Shown here: in pieces, positions 42,992-54,118 of the stretch
Layout of the letters: each line of letters opens with the position of its first letter
Numbering within the stretch: position 1 is the stretch's first letter
From: Linum tenue
Taxonomy: Eukaryota > Streptophyta > Magnoliopsida > Malpighiales > Linaceae
Assembly (NCBI GenBank): GCA_946122785.1
Contig: CAMGYJ010000002.1
Span: forward strand, 16,590,492 to 16,654,491
Length of the DNA stretch: 64,000 bases
Direction: 5' to 3'
Notes under the pieces: generated by a model
What the model saw: only the letters and a program-made list of their open reading frames with translations
Database searches by the model: none
Told to the model about the DNA's origin: nothing
Program-made: the position numbers and the translations under genes

Positions 42992-45900
42992 TTTTTTTTT
43001 GATGGGAAACAGGGTGCTAAGGGCACCCAAAACTCAAGCAGATACAAAACGAGGGGTTTCAACCCCTACCCGATCAAAAAGGAGCCAATAATTGAGCATG
43101 CTACTAGGTTGATTGATGATGTGCACTCCCGGAGAACTGGAATGTCCCATTGAAGCAAGATAATCAGCCACCACATTCCCCTCCCTGAAGACATGCTCGA
43201 TCCGTACCTGCCAATCTCGCTGCAGAATACGCCTGATCTCCGACACGATCATAAAATGAGGATGAGTAGTTGCTGCTGACTCTAGGAGATGGATAGCTAT
43301 TTTGGAGTCTGTCTGGAGGATAGCCTTCCGAATCCCCACCTCCCAAGCACAGCGAAGTCCCTGCGCCATTCCCATCAGTTCAGCTCGGGTTATAGAGCCC
43401 CCTCCTAAATTCATTGTGAACGCCTGCCGAAAATTGCCACTGTCATCTCTGATTACACCGCCCGCTGCAGAGCTTTGAATAGACAGGATCACTGATCCAT
43501 CCGTGTTAATGCATGGCCAGCCTTCGGGCGGTAGCTTCCATGAAATCATCTTCCTCTCGGCCATTCCTGGAACGCCCAAAGTGTGTTCGGCCTTTGCAAA
43601 TGCCTCTGTGATCTGCTTGTGTTGCCTCTTAGCCTCATTGCACATCTTAATAAAGGGTGCCAAAGAATCCTCAAACACGAATTCATTACGATTCTTCCAC
43701 AGTAGCCAGCACATCACGGCAAAGAGGGTAGCATCGAGATCCTTACCTCTGCCTGTAAGATAGTGCATAGCCCAGCTCCTGAAATCCTCTTGAAAGAAGT
43801 TTTCATCTGACTCTTCACTAAGCAGCCCTGCCCACGCCCATCGAGCGAATGGGAAATCTCTCAGAACATGGAGCAGTGACTCCTCACTCCCGCCGCAAAT
43901 TTTACAGGCCGCCTCATTTGAAAGGTGACGCCTCCGTCTTTCCACATTCGTCAGCAAGCGATCGTGGCAGGCCACCCAGAAGAAAGTTCGGATTCTTTGT
44001 GTACCTGGTAGCTTCCAAATCACCTTCCATCCGTGAAATCCGGCTCCCTCTTGACCTGCATCAGCAATTAGTTCATAAGTTGTCTTCACAGAGAAGTTTC
44101 CCGTCGGGGTGAAGCGCCAGGTTGGGACATCCGCCTCCACACCTGCCGGGGCGTCGTGCAAGAGGATCTGTGCGACAACTTCCTCCGGTAAAAAGGCCCT
44201 GAGGTAGTCCACATTCCATGACCCATTCAGAACCATTTCCGAGGCTTTAATGTCTCTTGCTGTAGTTGGCAGGTTCGGGGCGGACTCCGCAAGTGTAGGC
44301 CCATCATGGAGCCATCGATCCGTCCAGAAATTCACCTGATGACCACCCCGCAAATTCCAAACCGTCGCCTCGGGGACCAAATGTATAACCCGGAGAATCC
44401 CTCGCCACATGTTCGAAATGCGCCCTGTCGTTCTCGGCTCCAAACCATCAGGTCTTTGCTTTAGATATTTGGCTCGTATTAAGCGAGCCCATAAAGCATC
44501 TGGCTCCATAAAAATTCTCCAAGCCAATTTGAGCATGAATGCATCATTCATCTTGGTTGCATCCCGCATACCCAAACCGCATTCAATGCGAGGACGACAG
44601 ATCGTTTGCCAATCGATCAAGTGGATCTTCCTTCCCGACTCCGAGCTCCCCCATATGAAAGCACGAAGTTTCTTGTTAATGTACTCGCGCACGCTCACCG
44701 GGAGGAGTGTTGTTTGCATCGTATAGGCTGGCAGCGCTGCTAGGACCGACTGCGCCAGTGTGATACGTGCTGCAAGCAAGAGCGTAGAGACCTTCCATCC
44801 CGCGAGTCGTGAATCAATCTTGTCAATAAGGTCCACAAAGGTTGCCTTGGACACCCGGTCGTGGATGACCGGGACTCCGAGATATCTTCCCAAGTTCTTC
44901 GTTTCAGGGATATCCAAGCCATTACTGATTTCTGCAGCTAACTCTGATGTGACATTCTTTGAGAAAAAGACTCGGGATTTGGCCTTGCTCACCTGTTGTC
45001 CCGATGCGGCTCCAAACTCTTCCAAGATGGTATTAATCAACTGAACCTGCGAGCCTGAGGCCACTCCAAACAGAATCAGATCATCTGCAAAGAACAAGTG
45101 TGATAGAGCTGGTGCAGAATGAGCTATCTTGACAGTCTTCCAGCTACCACGATCAACCGCATCTCGGATTAGGTGGCTTAATCGCTCCATGCAGAGCGTG
45201 AATAGGTACGGCGATAGCGGGCAGCCCTGCCGTAGTCCCCTGGATGGAGTAAACTCGTCCGAAAGGCCACCGTTCCACTGAATCCTCATACGAGCTGATG
45301 TTATGCACTCCATCGCCAGCTTTATGAACCTTTCCGGGGCCCCTGCTGCCTGTAGGGTATCCTGAACAAAGCTCCATTTGATACGATCGTACGCTTTGGC
45401 TAGGTCCACTTTCAGGATCATCCACCCCGTTCTGCCCGTCTTGGCTCTCATTGAATGTACTACTTCCTGCAAAACACAGATATTGTCAGTTATATGTCTT
45501 CCCGGTACAAAACTCGTCTGAGTTTCGTGCACGAGCTTCTGCATCAACGGTTTTAGTCTCTCCACAAGGCATTTTGTGATGATTTTGTACCCCACATTGC
45601 ATAGACTGATGGGCCGGAACTGTTCGATCAGTGTGGGCTGCTTTAACTTCGGTATTAACACCAGGATAGTCTCGTTTATCACACTGATCCTCGACGGTTC
45701 CTCCCAACACCCTTGAGCGAACTCGCTGTATTTAGTACCCACCATACTCCATAGACGTTGATAGAAGAGGGGGTTCAGTCCATCCTTGCCCGGGGCTTTC
45801 AGTGGTCCCATACCCTTTACTGCAGCGTGCAGTTCCTCCATATTGAATTGGCCGTCAACTGCCACCCAGTCCTGCTGCGGCAGCGCCGGGAACTTGTGAA

Positions 45901-46856
45901 GAATAGGCGTGACAGGAGTTCCATCATCCAGATATAGGGCCGCAAAGAAATTCCATGCAATTTCTTGTAGTTGGTTTTGATCTTCACACCAATCGCCATT
46001 TTCCAGTTTTAAGGCCAGGATTCTGTTTCGTTTCCTTCTCTGCATGGTTCGTGCATGAAAGAATTTTGTATTCCGATCTCCAGAGGCAATCCACTCCATG
46101 CATGATTTCTGACACCACAACAATTCCTCCTGTAGTAGGATGTCTTCTAGTTCATCCCGAAGATTGTGCAGGGACTCGATTTCGGCGTCCCCTCCAAACC
46201 GCTGTTCCAGCTGCTCTATTCTCCTCAGGATCCTCTCCTTTCTACGCTGTATATTGCCAAACGTGTTCCGGTTCCATTGTTTGGCCTCCACGACAAAGGT
46301 CTCCACACTGCTGGGAAAATCAGCGCCCTTGGCCCATGCCGAATCAGCCATCCCTTGAAATTCCTCGTGCGTAAGCCACGCCGCAATAAATTTAAACGGT
46401 TTGGGACCTTGGGCTTGAACATTGGGATTCAGCTTAATAAGCAGAGGTCTATGGTCCGACTTCATCCTAGGAAGATGGTAAACTGTTGTTTCCGGGAATA
46501 AAGTGGACCATAGGTAGTTAGCTAACCCTCTATCCAGGCGCTCCTTCACTCCCCGACGGAACCAAGTAAAGGGCGGTCCCGAGAACTGTAAATCACTAAG
46601 TCCAGCGTCCAATACACAGTCTTGGAACTCCTTGACCCTGCTGGCGTCGAACGGTGCGCCTCCCAGCTTATCTGAAGCATGCAGCAGAGAGTTAAAGTCT
46701 CCCGCCAGTAGCCAGGGCTCATTCATATCTTCTGCAATGATTCTCAAAGCTGCCCATAACGACCGACGTTGAATTAATGCAGGGTTGCCATAAACTGCCG
46801 TGAAATAGAAGCTTTGAGTGCCCAATCTAGCTTGAACATGAAGAACTGGGGAGAAT
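42992..46856 (-). mobile_element. 5'-truncated LINE with long intact ORF2
   Basis: A perfect 14-bp duplication, cggtaaagagtaaa, flanks the insertion (42978-42991 and 46857-46870), with a T run at 42992-43000 as the 3' tail. The copy is truncated within the endonuclease domain. The paralogous PIF-like element at 16.2-17.4 kb shows the unoccupied site (ctctttaccac in inverse). Confidence 0.93.
43034..46855 (-). CDS. LINE ORF2, 5'-truncated but uninterrupted: endonuclease (partial), reverse transcriptase, zinc-binding region, RNase H
   Basis: More than 1260 codons are open right up to the truncation point (the frame continues as SPVLHVQARLGTQ before the first in-frame start-like codon). Blocks in order: partial endonuclease with AGDFNSLLHA and KSDHRPLLIKL, both active-site motifs intact; reverse transcriptase with LVLIPKLKQP, ISLCNVGYKIITK, KVDLAKAYDRI, RGLRQGCPLSPYLF and FFADDLILFG; a zf-RVT-like region with CKICGGSEESLLHVL; and RNase H with NTDGS, RAELMGMAQG, QTDSK and NVVADYLAS. 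The endonuclease N-terminus and ORF1 are absent, so it cannot move by itself, but RT and RNase H look catalytically complete. Confidence 0.92.
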   Translation of the reverse strand, partial: FSPVLHVQARLGTQSFYFTAVYGNPALIQRRSLWAALRIIAEDMNEPWLLAGDFNSLLHASDKLGGAPFDASRVKEFQDCVLDAGLSDLQFSGPPFTWFRRGVKERLDRGLANYLWSTLFPETTVYHLPRMKSDHRPLLIKLNPNVQAQGPKPFKFIAAWLTHEEFQGMADSAWAKGADFPSSVETFVVEAKQWNRNTFGNIQRRKERILRRIEQLEQRFGGDAEIESLHNLRDELEDILLQEELLWCQKSCMEWIASGDRNTKFFHARTMQRRKRNRILALKLENGDWCEDQNQLQEIAWNFFAALYLDDGTPVTPILHKFPALPQQDWVAVDGQFNMEELHAAVKGMGPLKAPGKDGLNPLFYQRLWSMVGTKYSEFAQGCWEEPSRISVINETILVLIPKLKQPTLIEQFRPISLCNVGYKIITKCLVERLKPLMQKLVHETQTSFVPGRHITDNICVLQEVVHSMRAKTGRTGWMILKVDLAKAYDRIKWSFVQDTLQAAGAPERFIKLAMECITSARMRIQWNGGLSDEFTPSRGLRQGCPLSPYLFTLCMERLSHLIRDAVDRGSWKTVKIAHSAPALSHLFFADDLILFGVASGSQVQLINTILEEFGAASGQQVSKAKSRVFFSKNVTSELAAEISNGLDIPETKNLGRYLGVPVIHDRVSKATFVDLIDKIDSRLAGWKVSTLLLAARITLAQSVLAALPAYTMQTTLLPVSVREYINKKLRAFIWGSSESGRKIHLIDWQTICRPRIECGLGMRDATKMNDAFMLKLAWRIFMEPDALWARLIRAKYLKQRPDGLEPRTTGRISNMWRGILRVIHLVPEATVWNLRGGHQVNFWTDRWLHDGPTLAESAPNLPTTARDIKASEMVLNGSWNVDYLRAFLPEEVVAQILLHDAPAGVEADVPTWRFTPTGNFSVKTTYELIADAGQEGAGFHGWKVIWKLPGTQRIRTFFWVACHDRLLTNVERRRRHLSNEAACKICGGSEESLLHVLRDFPFARWAWAGLLSEESDENFFQEDFRSWAMHYLTGRGKDLDATLFAVMCWLLWKNRNEFVFEDSLAPFIKMCNEAKRQHKQITEAFAKAEHTLGVPGMAERKMISWKLPPEGWPCINTDGSVILSIQSSAAGGVIRDDSGNFRQAFTMNLGGGSITRAELMGMAQGLRCAWEVGIRKAILQTDSKIAIHLLESAATTHPHFMIVSEIRRILQRDWQVRIEHVFREGNVVADYLASMGHSSSPGVHIINQPSSMLNYWLLFDRVGVETPRFVSA

Positions 46857-47121
46857 CGGTAAAGAGTAAAATTTCTTTGTATGTATTGGATTTGTTTGGA
46901 TTATAATATAGAAATATAATTATATAAAGGTAACAAGGTAATTTGTATTTTATATTCGCAAAATCTTATTAAACAAAATTCATAATCAAATTCAACAAAC
47001 AAACAATAGACTTGTTCAAATTCATAATGCCCTAAATCCATCATATATCCATGATTTTTCAAAAACCAAACTTTACCAAAACTCTCATTTTTTTCAAATG
47101 CACAAAGTAAACTATCCGTTA

Positions 47122-47926
47122 GCTAATAACAAGAAAGGCGCTTTTGAGTTGTTGAACCAACCTCCACTTGATTACGTTCTTAAACATCTTTTTGCAAGTT
47201 GAAGAAATTGTTTCCCATATTGCCTCCAGATTGACATCCTATAGCTAGTTAAAATAATCCTCATTATCTTTCTTTCTTCTTATCTTTTTAACTATTAACA
47301 TTTCCTTTCAATTCTCTCTTCCCCTCCATCTGACAAATTTCATTGTCATTTTGTTGTCCCTTTATTTCTCAGTAAAAAAATTCCATTTTTTTTTGGTTTC
47401 CTTCATAATCTTTGAACATATCTGGTTGATGACCCTCTCTAGAATATTTCATAAAGTGTTTTTTAAATCATCTATACACGTTCCTTACATTTAGGCCCTC
47501 TTTTCTTCATTGTTGAATCTAAACATTGCCCCCAAATTTCATCTTGTTATTGTTTAACATTATCCTGGGCATACATCGTCACATCAATTGACGAATTAAT
47601 GTGAAAATTTCGGTATCAAGGTCTCTTGCTAATAAAACAATGTAATTGGAGGTGCAACCCTAGGCTAGCTTCCCTATATCGATTCTTCGATTAGGGCTCT
47701 GCTACGCACGACCCTTCCTGATTGAGAAATATCATCAAACCCTAACGTAAAAAATCGACAAGTAGTCGTGATGGTTGATTCATTAACTCGAGCCCGTGTC
47801 ATCTCGAAGAAGACGATAAAAAGGCTCGACGTGAGAGCCATCATCCCGATCCATGCATGCATGATTCCATTGAGCCGGAAGAGATTTCTGAAGCTGCTCG
47901 GGATCAAGATGGCGTGGGTTGGTGTT
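47122..47926. other. Intergenic DNA and probable kinase promoter/leader
   Basis: About 47130-47270 duplicates 40105-40250 (aaaggcgcttttgagttgttgaacc). From 47640 on the sequence is less AT-rich and probably includes the leader of the kinase gene. An open frame in phase with the kinase extends upstream of its start to 47768. No clear TATA box. Confidence 0.5.
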
Positions 47927-50900
47927 ATGGGCTGCATTTGCTCCAAAGGAGGTCAACAACCCAAAAATGGCGGCGGAGGCAAGAGCAAAGACAACAAGGG
48001 CAAGATATGTTCCAAGCGAAGTGCGTCCAAAAGAGACGAGGAGATCGACACCGACGAAGATTACGACGGAGGGCTTGGGATCTTCCCCTTGACCCCTAAC
48101 GACGATCAGGATGGCAAGAAGAAGAAGAAGAAGAGCAGATCCAATCATCATTTCTCGAGCGTGGCCCTCGGGGAGAAAGCTGCTCCGGTCGTCGCCGGCT
48201 GGCCTTCTTGGCTGACTGCGGTGGCTGGGGAAGCAATCAATGGTTGGATCCCAAGAAGGCTTGATTCCTTTGAGAAGTTGGAGAAGGTTGGTATTTATAT
48301 ATAACGGTAATGTTAATGTATAGAAGGAAGGTTTCTAACGTCAAATTATGTCAATTGCTTTCATTTTGTGTGTAGATTGGACAAGGGACGTATAGTAGTG
48401 TTTATAAGGCACATGATTTAGAATCGAGGAAGATAGTTGCGCTAAAGAAGGTTCGGTTTGCGAATATGGATCCAGAGAGCGTGAAGTTCATGGCCAGAGA
48501 AATCATCATTCTAAGGAGGCTTGATCATCCTAACGTGATGAAACTTGAAGGCATTATTACCACGACAACGTCTGGTAGCTTGTACCTGGTTTTTGAGTAC
48601 ATGGATCATGATCTCTCTGGACTGCTGTCAAGTTCAGGATCCAAGTTTACTGAATCACAGGTAATTGAAAGATCAATAAGTCTATCGTAATTTTGCGAGA
48701 ACCCAGTTATTATTTAAGGCGAAACAATCTATAGTACAGTTTGTTTTCGCGGTATTCACGTTTTCTTTTAATTGTCGTTTTGTTTTAATGTTCATGATAC
48801 GATGAACAAATTATTGGAAGAGTTTACATGAAAATTACGTACAATTTACTTGCTTTTTAAGCATTTGATTATTAAAATTTTGAAGTTGATATCTAAGGGG
48901 TCGTTTGGTAGTTGCAATTGTTTTGTTGAGATTGTTACCATACATGTATTGTTTAGAATGCATCATTTTTTGTTTTTGTTTTTTTTATCAGAAACAATGC
49001 ATGGATTGTTTATGTGATGTGACGAAAACTATCACTCAAAATGAGTGATTGTTATATCTCAACTTTTTGTTGTGATTGTTGAGATAGTTGAGTTGAGATT
49101 GTTTTGTCTCATCTTTTAGCTGATGTGACATAAACAATCAGACATACCAAACATTGTATTCTACAATGCATCAAATTCGACAATACATGTATAATATTAT
49201 ACATGTATTCACAACAATATATCCATTTGTTTTATACATGTATTCACAACAATATATCCATTTAACAATCGCAACTTCCAAACAAGTATTTGATGCATGT
49301 GATTATATAATAAAAGGGTGTTTCTACTATAGTAACAAAATTTCCCATTTGACACATGGTAGATAAAATGCTACATGAAGCAGCTGCTCAGTGGGTTGGC
49401 CCACTGCCACAGCCGAGGAATCATGCACCGCGACATCAAGGGAGCCAACCTCTTGATCGACTCCAAGGGGAATCTCAAGATCGCTGATTTCGGACTAGCA
49501 ACTTTCCGCACAACCAAACCGACTACAACAACCGATAACCGAACCGATAAGCCTTATCGTCGTCAACTGACGAGCAGGGTGGTGTCGCTGTGGTACAGGC
49601 CTCCGGAGCTCCTGCTCGGCTCCACGGACTACGGAGTGGAAGTCGACCTGTGGAGCTCCGGATGCATACTGGCCGAGCTGTTCAACGGCGGGAAGCCGAT
49701 CCTGCCCGGAAGAACGGAGGTGGAGCAGATCCACAAGATCTTCAAGCTCTGTGGGTCCCCCAGCGAGGAGTACTGGAAGTCAAAGACGTCGAAGCTGTCC
49801 CACACCGCCATTTTTAAACCTCGGCAGCGTTACGAGAGGAGGGTTGGCGAGAAGTTTAAGGACACGCTGCCGTCGTCGGCTCTAGGGCTTGTTGAGGTGC
49901 TGCTTTCTGTGGATCCTGAAAATCGTGGCTCCACGGCTTCAGCACTTGCTAGTGAGGTACGTACGTAGGTAAACTGTGAAACTGCATGCATGCATGCATG
50001 CAACTTGTTAAATAATAAATATGGCTTCGTATATATATGATCCACTAAAGGAGTTGTTAACTATTGTTTTGATTAGTTTTTCACGACAGAACCTCTTCCC
50101 TGCGAGCCATCTAGCCTGCCCAACTACCCTCCAACCAAGGAATTCGATGTCAAGCTCCGGGAAGATGAAAACAAAAGGTTTCTTCCCTCACCATCTTCTT
50201 GTATGTCTTTGTTTGCACATGTTTTGATTCTACTGTAAGAGAGAGGTATACGATTGATAATTAATTTCCCCTCAATCATCAAATGGTTTATGACATAGTA
50301 TCATAGTTCTTTTACTCTAAATTATTATGTATTGGAATCTCCACGATACCCAACAATATTAAGATTTGATTAAACTACAAAATATAGTGGGCCTGAACAA
50401 CCTTAAAGCCCGTGATGAGTTTGCTTTTTTAAGGTACATGTAGGATAGAGTGGAATAAGATATCAATTTTCAACCGTTCGAATGAATGATTGATACCAAG
50501 TAATGAACCGAATTTTGGGAACGCAGGAAAAGAGTAGCAGGAGGTAAAGGCAAAGGAAGGGAATCAGAACGGATATTCACAAGAGGGGCTAAAGTCATTG
50601 CAACTATTAATAGTAATATAGACGTGCATATCTCAGCAAAGGTAATTATTTATCAGTCTCACACCGCTGGTATAAGATCTATTCATTTTGCAAAATCTCT
50701 CTCGACAATTTGAAGTTAATAGAATCAACTGGTTCTTGATGTGGTATTGGGGATTTATGTGGCCGAGGTCTTCTGGTCGAATACCATATATAAATTCCGT
50801 ATTGGTGAGCATATGGTGTCCGATGCCTGTGCAAATTTCAATCCTTCGTTTGATGGAACGTGTTAGTATGTGGTATAAAATTCATTATTAAATTTATCCA

Positions 50901-53075
50901 AATAGTTCGAATTGAACCAACCGGTCCAAGATAGGGTCAGTAACCACTGGTTACTGACCCATCAGTAATCACACGTGGACCGTAGATTTGGGGATGGAGC
51001 AATCGTGTGGCTGGGCTGGATGCGGGGTGTTGAGGGGCATTTTTGTCCGTTTTTGTATTTTTACTTTTTTTATTTATTCCGCATTTCAATGCTGGCTTTT
51101 TCAATGAAAGAGAGAGAAGTCTTGTCTCTGCAACTCAACTTTCTTCCTTCTCTATTCCTTTTTTACAATCTCTTTCCAGATCCTTTCTCTTTCTCTATTC
51201 CTTCTCTCTTACTTTTTCTCTCACAATCTCATTTTCAAATCTAGATCTGCTCTCTTCCATCTTCATTTTTTTTTCTCTAGCATAAAAATTGTAGTCACTC
51301 TCTTTTATTGCATTTCTTCTCTTCATCAACTCGTTGGACTCAATTCCGATCTTTCTCATTTTTTTGGCATTTTGGTGTTCTTGATTGGGGAAGAGGAAAT
51401 GAGAGGCATCAGAAGACGATTTTTTTTCTCTCCCTCCTTCTTTTTTTTTTCCTTTTAGATAATATATATTGATATTATGACTCTATACCATATGGTACTG
51501 GGTGGTAACGAAATATATATTGATATTACCACACTATACCCTATGGTAATTTATGGTATTGCGTGGTAACGAAATATATATTGATATTACCACTCTATAC
51601 CATATGGTATTGGGTGGTAACGAAATATATATTGATATTACCACACTATACCCTATGGTAATTTATGGTATTGCGTGGTAACGAAATATATATTGATATT
51701 ACCACTCTATACCATATGGTATTGTGTGGTAACGAAATATATATTGATATTACCACTCTATACCATATGGTATTGTGTGATATTACTACACTATATCATA
51801 TGGTATTGGGTGGTAACGAAATATACATTGATATTACCACACTATACCATATGGTATTGGGTGGTAACGAAATATATATTGATATTACCACACTATACCA
51901 TATGGTATTGGGTGGTAACGAAATATATATTGATGTGGCAAATTCATACCATATGGTATGCTCTTATTTAATACCAGTCAATACCATATGGTATTATGGT
52001 ATAGTCGATACCATATGGTATAGACTGGTAATAACTGGAAATTTTTTTTGTGTCAAAACAATATCAAAGTGGATATCATTTTGAAGAGCATAATTAATCT
52101 GATCTAACTGTGCAAAAAAAATTAAATTTCGACTTAAAACGAGTGAGAAATCGTCCGTTAAAGATTAAGGGAAGGAAAATTAAAGGTTTTTCTAGGAAAG
52201 AGAAGGAGGTCCTGATGTGGTCGGTCAAAAGTCCGCGTCAGCAATGAAGAGGGAATAAGTGTAATTTACCTTACTACCCTTTAGCATTTAATTTAAATAA
52301 AAAAGTAACTGACACGTGGAGAGAGGAGAGGGGGTTACTGATGGGTTACTCACCCATCAGTTACTCACCCGATCTGCTCCCGAACCAACCGTTTGTTGAC
52401 ATATATAAACCTCTCTGCTTTTGTACTTAGTTTGTACTATTGGCATGGGGCTGGCACTTAATTGGTACTGATGATTAAGTTAATCTATGAGCAGAGGAGA
52501 AAAGAGCGGGACCAAAGGGAGAAAGCAACGACGAACAACGAAAGGCCGAAGAACAAGAAAGAGGCACATGATCATGAAGCTAACTCCAATGGAACCACAT
52601 CAACAAGAAACGCTGCAAACTCACTTGATGAATTAGTAGCTGCAAGAAGGAACTCATCAAACCAAACAACATCAACAGCAGCTAATTATAAGCTATCGAG
52701 GTTTTCGAACTCAGTAGTGATTAGAGACAACAACAGTACTAGTAGCAAGGGTGATCGCTCTTCTGGCATGGATTCCACAAGGGTAAGATTCATTACGTAC
52801 CAACTCCGCCCATATATATATATATATCGATCTTCATCTAAGTGATGATTTCAGCTGATTGGTTTGATTGTTGTTGGTGTTTTGTGGTCGTGAAGAAGGG
52901 TAGTACTAGTATGCATATGCATCACTCGGGGCCATTGATGACCGCAGGAGGCAACATTGAAGAGATGCTGAAAGAACACGAGAGGAGGATCCAACATGCA
53001 GTCAGGAAAGCGAGATCCGCCAAGAACAACAACTTCCATGATCACGATGATGATGACGACGTCGTCGATGGTTAA
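47927..53075 (+). CDS. CDK-like serine/threonine protein kinase with N-myristoylation motif
   Basis: It belongs to the plant CDK-like group typified by Arabidopsis At1g54610 (CDK9/12-like kinase domain, N-terminal MGC). Seven exons join in frame: 47927-48286, 48376-48660, 49363-49956, 50077-50177, 50527-50641, 52495-52782 and about 52896-53075, giving about 640 residues. MGCICSK suggests myristoylation and palmitoylation, hence membrane attachment. Kinase landmarks: GQGTYSSV (122-129), VALKK with Lys144, AREI with Glu162, HRDIKGANLL with Asp239, DFG at 257-259, and SRVVSLWYRPPELLLG. The T-loop is longer than usual (Thr-rich insert after DFG) and the usual Thr of RVVTLWYR is Ser. The Asp-rich C-terminus follows a conserved GGNIEEMLKEHERRIQ segment. 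The exon 7 start could be 52896 or 52899. Introns 2 and 5 contain transposons. Confidence 0.9.
48897..49288. mobile_element. MITE-like element in kinase intron 2
   Basis: The left end gtcgtttggtagttgcaattgtt and the inverse of the right end cttgtttggaagttgcgattgtt match at about 19 of 23 bases. Its left terminus ggggtcgtttgg is shared with the MITE at 16309. A 34-base unit (acatgtattcacaacaatat and following) is duplicated near the right end. No clean target-site duplication was found. Confidence 0.6.
50923..52381. mobile_element. MULE-type element in kinase intron 5
   Basis: A perfect 9-bp duplication, gaaccaacc, flanks it (50914-50922 and 52382-52390). Both ends carry inverted gggt(c/g)agtaac and ttactgaccca/tgggttactca repeats next to cacgtgg. 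It holds a minisatellite (51480-51960) and no transposase. Its right part (about 52040-52200) is similar in inverse orientation to about 40430-40630. It accounts for most of the 1.85-kb intron. Confidence 0.8.
51480..51960. repeat. Minisatellite of 50-61-bp units with accatatggt palindromes
   Basis: About eight or nine copies of ggtaacgaaatatatattgat occur, each followed by attaccac-type sequence and ataccatatggtat or ataccctatggt. Unit length alternates between about 50 and 61 bases because some units carry an extra gtaatttat block. Open frames across it are artefacts of repeat periodicity. Confidence 0.9.
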
Positions 53076-53449
53076 AATAATATACATGATTTTGCATATA
53101 TATGCTCATTAATTAATATTCTTTAATGTGGCTTCTAAGTTGAATGATCTGATCAATCTTATTGAGAGACGGAGGATGTCAACGTCGAACGACCATAGGG
53201 GATTTATATGAATGTGGATGTACTCATCAGTAATCCAAATACAAGGTCTCGAAGAAGGAAAGTGAAGTCTTTTGACTTTTTCGCTCCGTCGGAAACGAGG
53301 GGTCAAAGAAAGCAAGAAATAAGAAATTGGGGTTTTGTTTGCACGTCTTTGTAATTAATGTGGTACCACTTGAAAATCTATAAACAAATTGTTCATTATA
53401 TTATATGAAAATCTATAAACAATTGTGGTGATTAATTAATTCGATGGGC
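53076..53449. other. Kinase 3' untranslated region and flank
   Basis: AT-rich sequence after the kinase stop with no further coding region recognised. Confidence 0.5.
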
Positions 53450-53461
53450 TGTTGGATCAAC

Positions 53462-53781
53462 ATTTTTTGAATGAAGGAGGCTGAAAGCCAAGAAACAAAC
53501 ACTCAGATACAAACTTACGAGACTCTGACCACAACCCGGTCAGGTCTAGGGGATCAAGGACTACCAAGACAGAAGAATAATCTTAAGGGGAAAACAAACT
53601 AGTAAAAGCTTGGAAATCAAGTTATCCCGTATTAACCATCCTTGGAAAGCTAACACCAATCATATCTTTCAAAAGTATCTTATCAAGACCGGTTGGAGGA
53701 TCTTCTAGTTCATACATACCAAAGGGGATAGACGAGACTGTTCTTCGAGAGCCAGTCCGCGACTCTATTCTCTTCCCGGTT
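53462..53781 (-). mobile_element. 320-bp severely truncated LINE tail
   Basis: The sequence matches the 3' end of the LINE at 33434-36281 (for example tagacgagactgt-cttcgagA-ccagtccgcgac). A perfect 12-bp duplication, tgttggatcaac, flanks it (53450-53461 and 53782-53793). Only the last part of RNase H and the 3' untranslated region remain. Confidence 0.88.
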
Positions 53782-53793
53782 TGTTGGATCAAC

Positions 53794-54118
53794 GTGATAA
53801 GCTAGTGTATACACGTAAAACATTTCAATATAATGAACCCAAAAGCAAGCCACTTCACGTAGCCATGAATAACATTAATGCTCATTGCTCAACATAGAAT
53901 AATGATCAACTATAGATTACAGTACCTGATCCTCTCATATTAGACACTTTCTGGTTACATATATCACATACACAAATCTTATTCTGCCAAATTACATTTT
54001 CAGCATAACGTAATAATAACAACATCAAACCCATTTCATCATTTTACTTCACCACCTCATGCAACAACATACTGATCATCATTAGATGGTTCCCATATTT
54101 ATTTATCACCCCACTCAA
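53794..54118. other. Glycine-rich-protein 3' region
   Basis: AT-rich interval between the LINE tail and the stop codon of the minus-strand glycine-rich protein; it probably contains that gene's 3' untranslated region. No other feature seen. Confidence 0.5.

Larger units (their letters stand above)
42489..47118. mobile_element. PIF/Harbinger-like element (copy 2, inverted), split by a LINE
   Basis: The sequence before 42978 and after 46870 matches the element at 16203-17364 in reverse orientation (for example ttccac-tcttgaggtg at 42527 and aaaccatgg/catggtttt relatives near 47060). The right end reads ...atccg followed by tta (47119-47121), the same TAA-type target. The left end is eroded, about 42489. 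It lacks the 270-bp MITE present in copy 1 but contains the LINE 42992-46856, which copy 1 lacks. Confidence 0.75.

Noticed and set aside
51665..52084. 139-codon frame with a repeating NEIYIDITTLYH peptide
   Set aside because: Produced by the 50-61-base minisatellite inside an intronic MULE.
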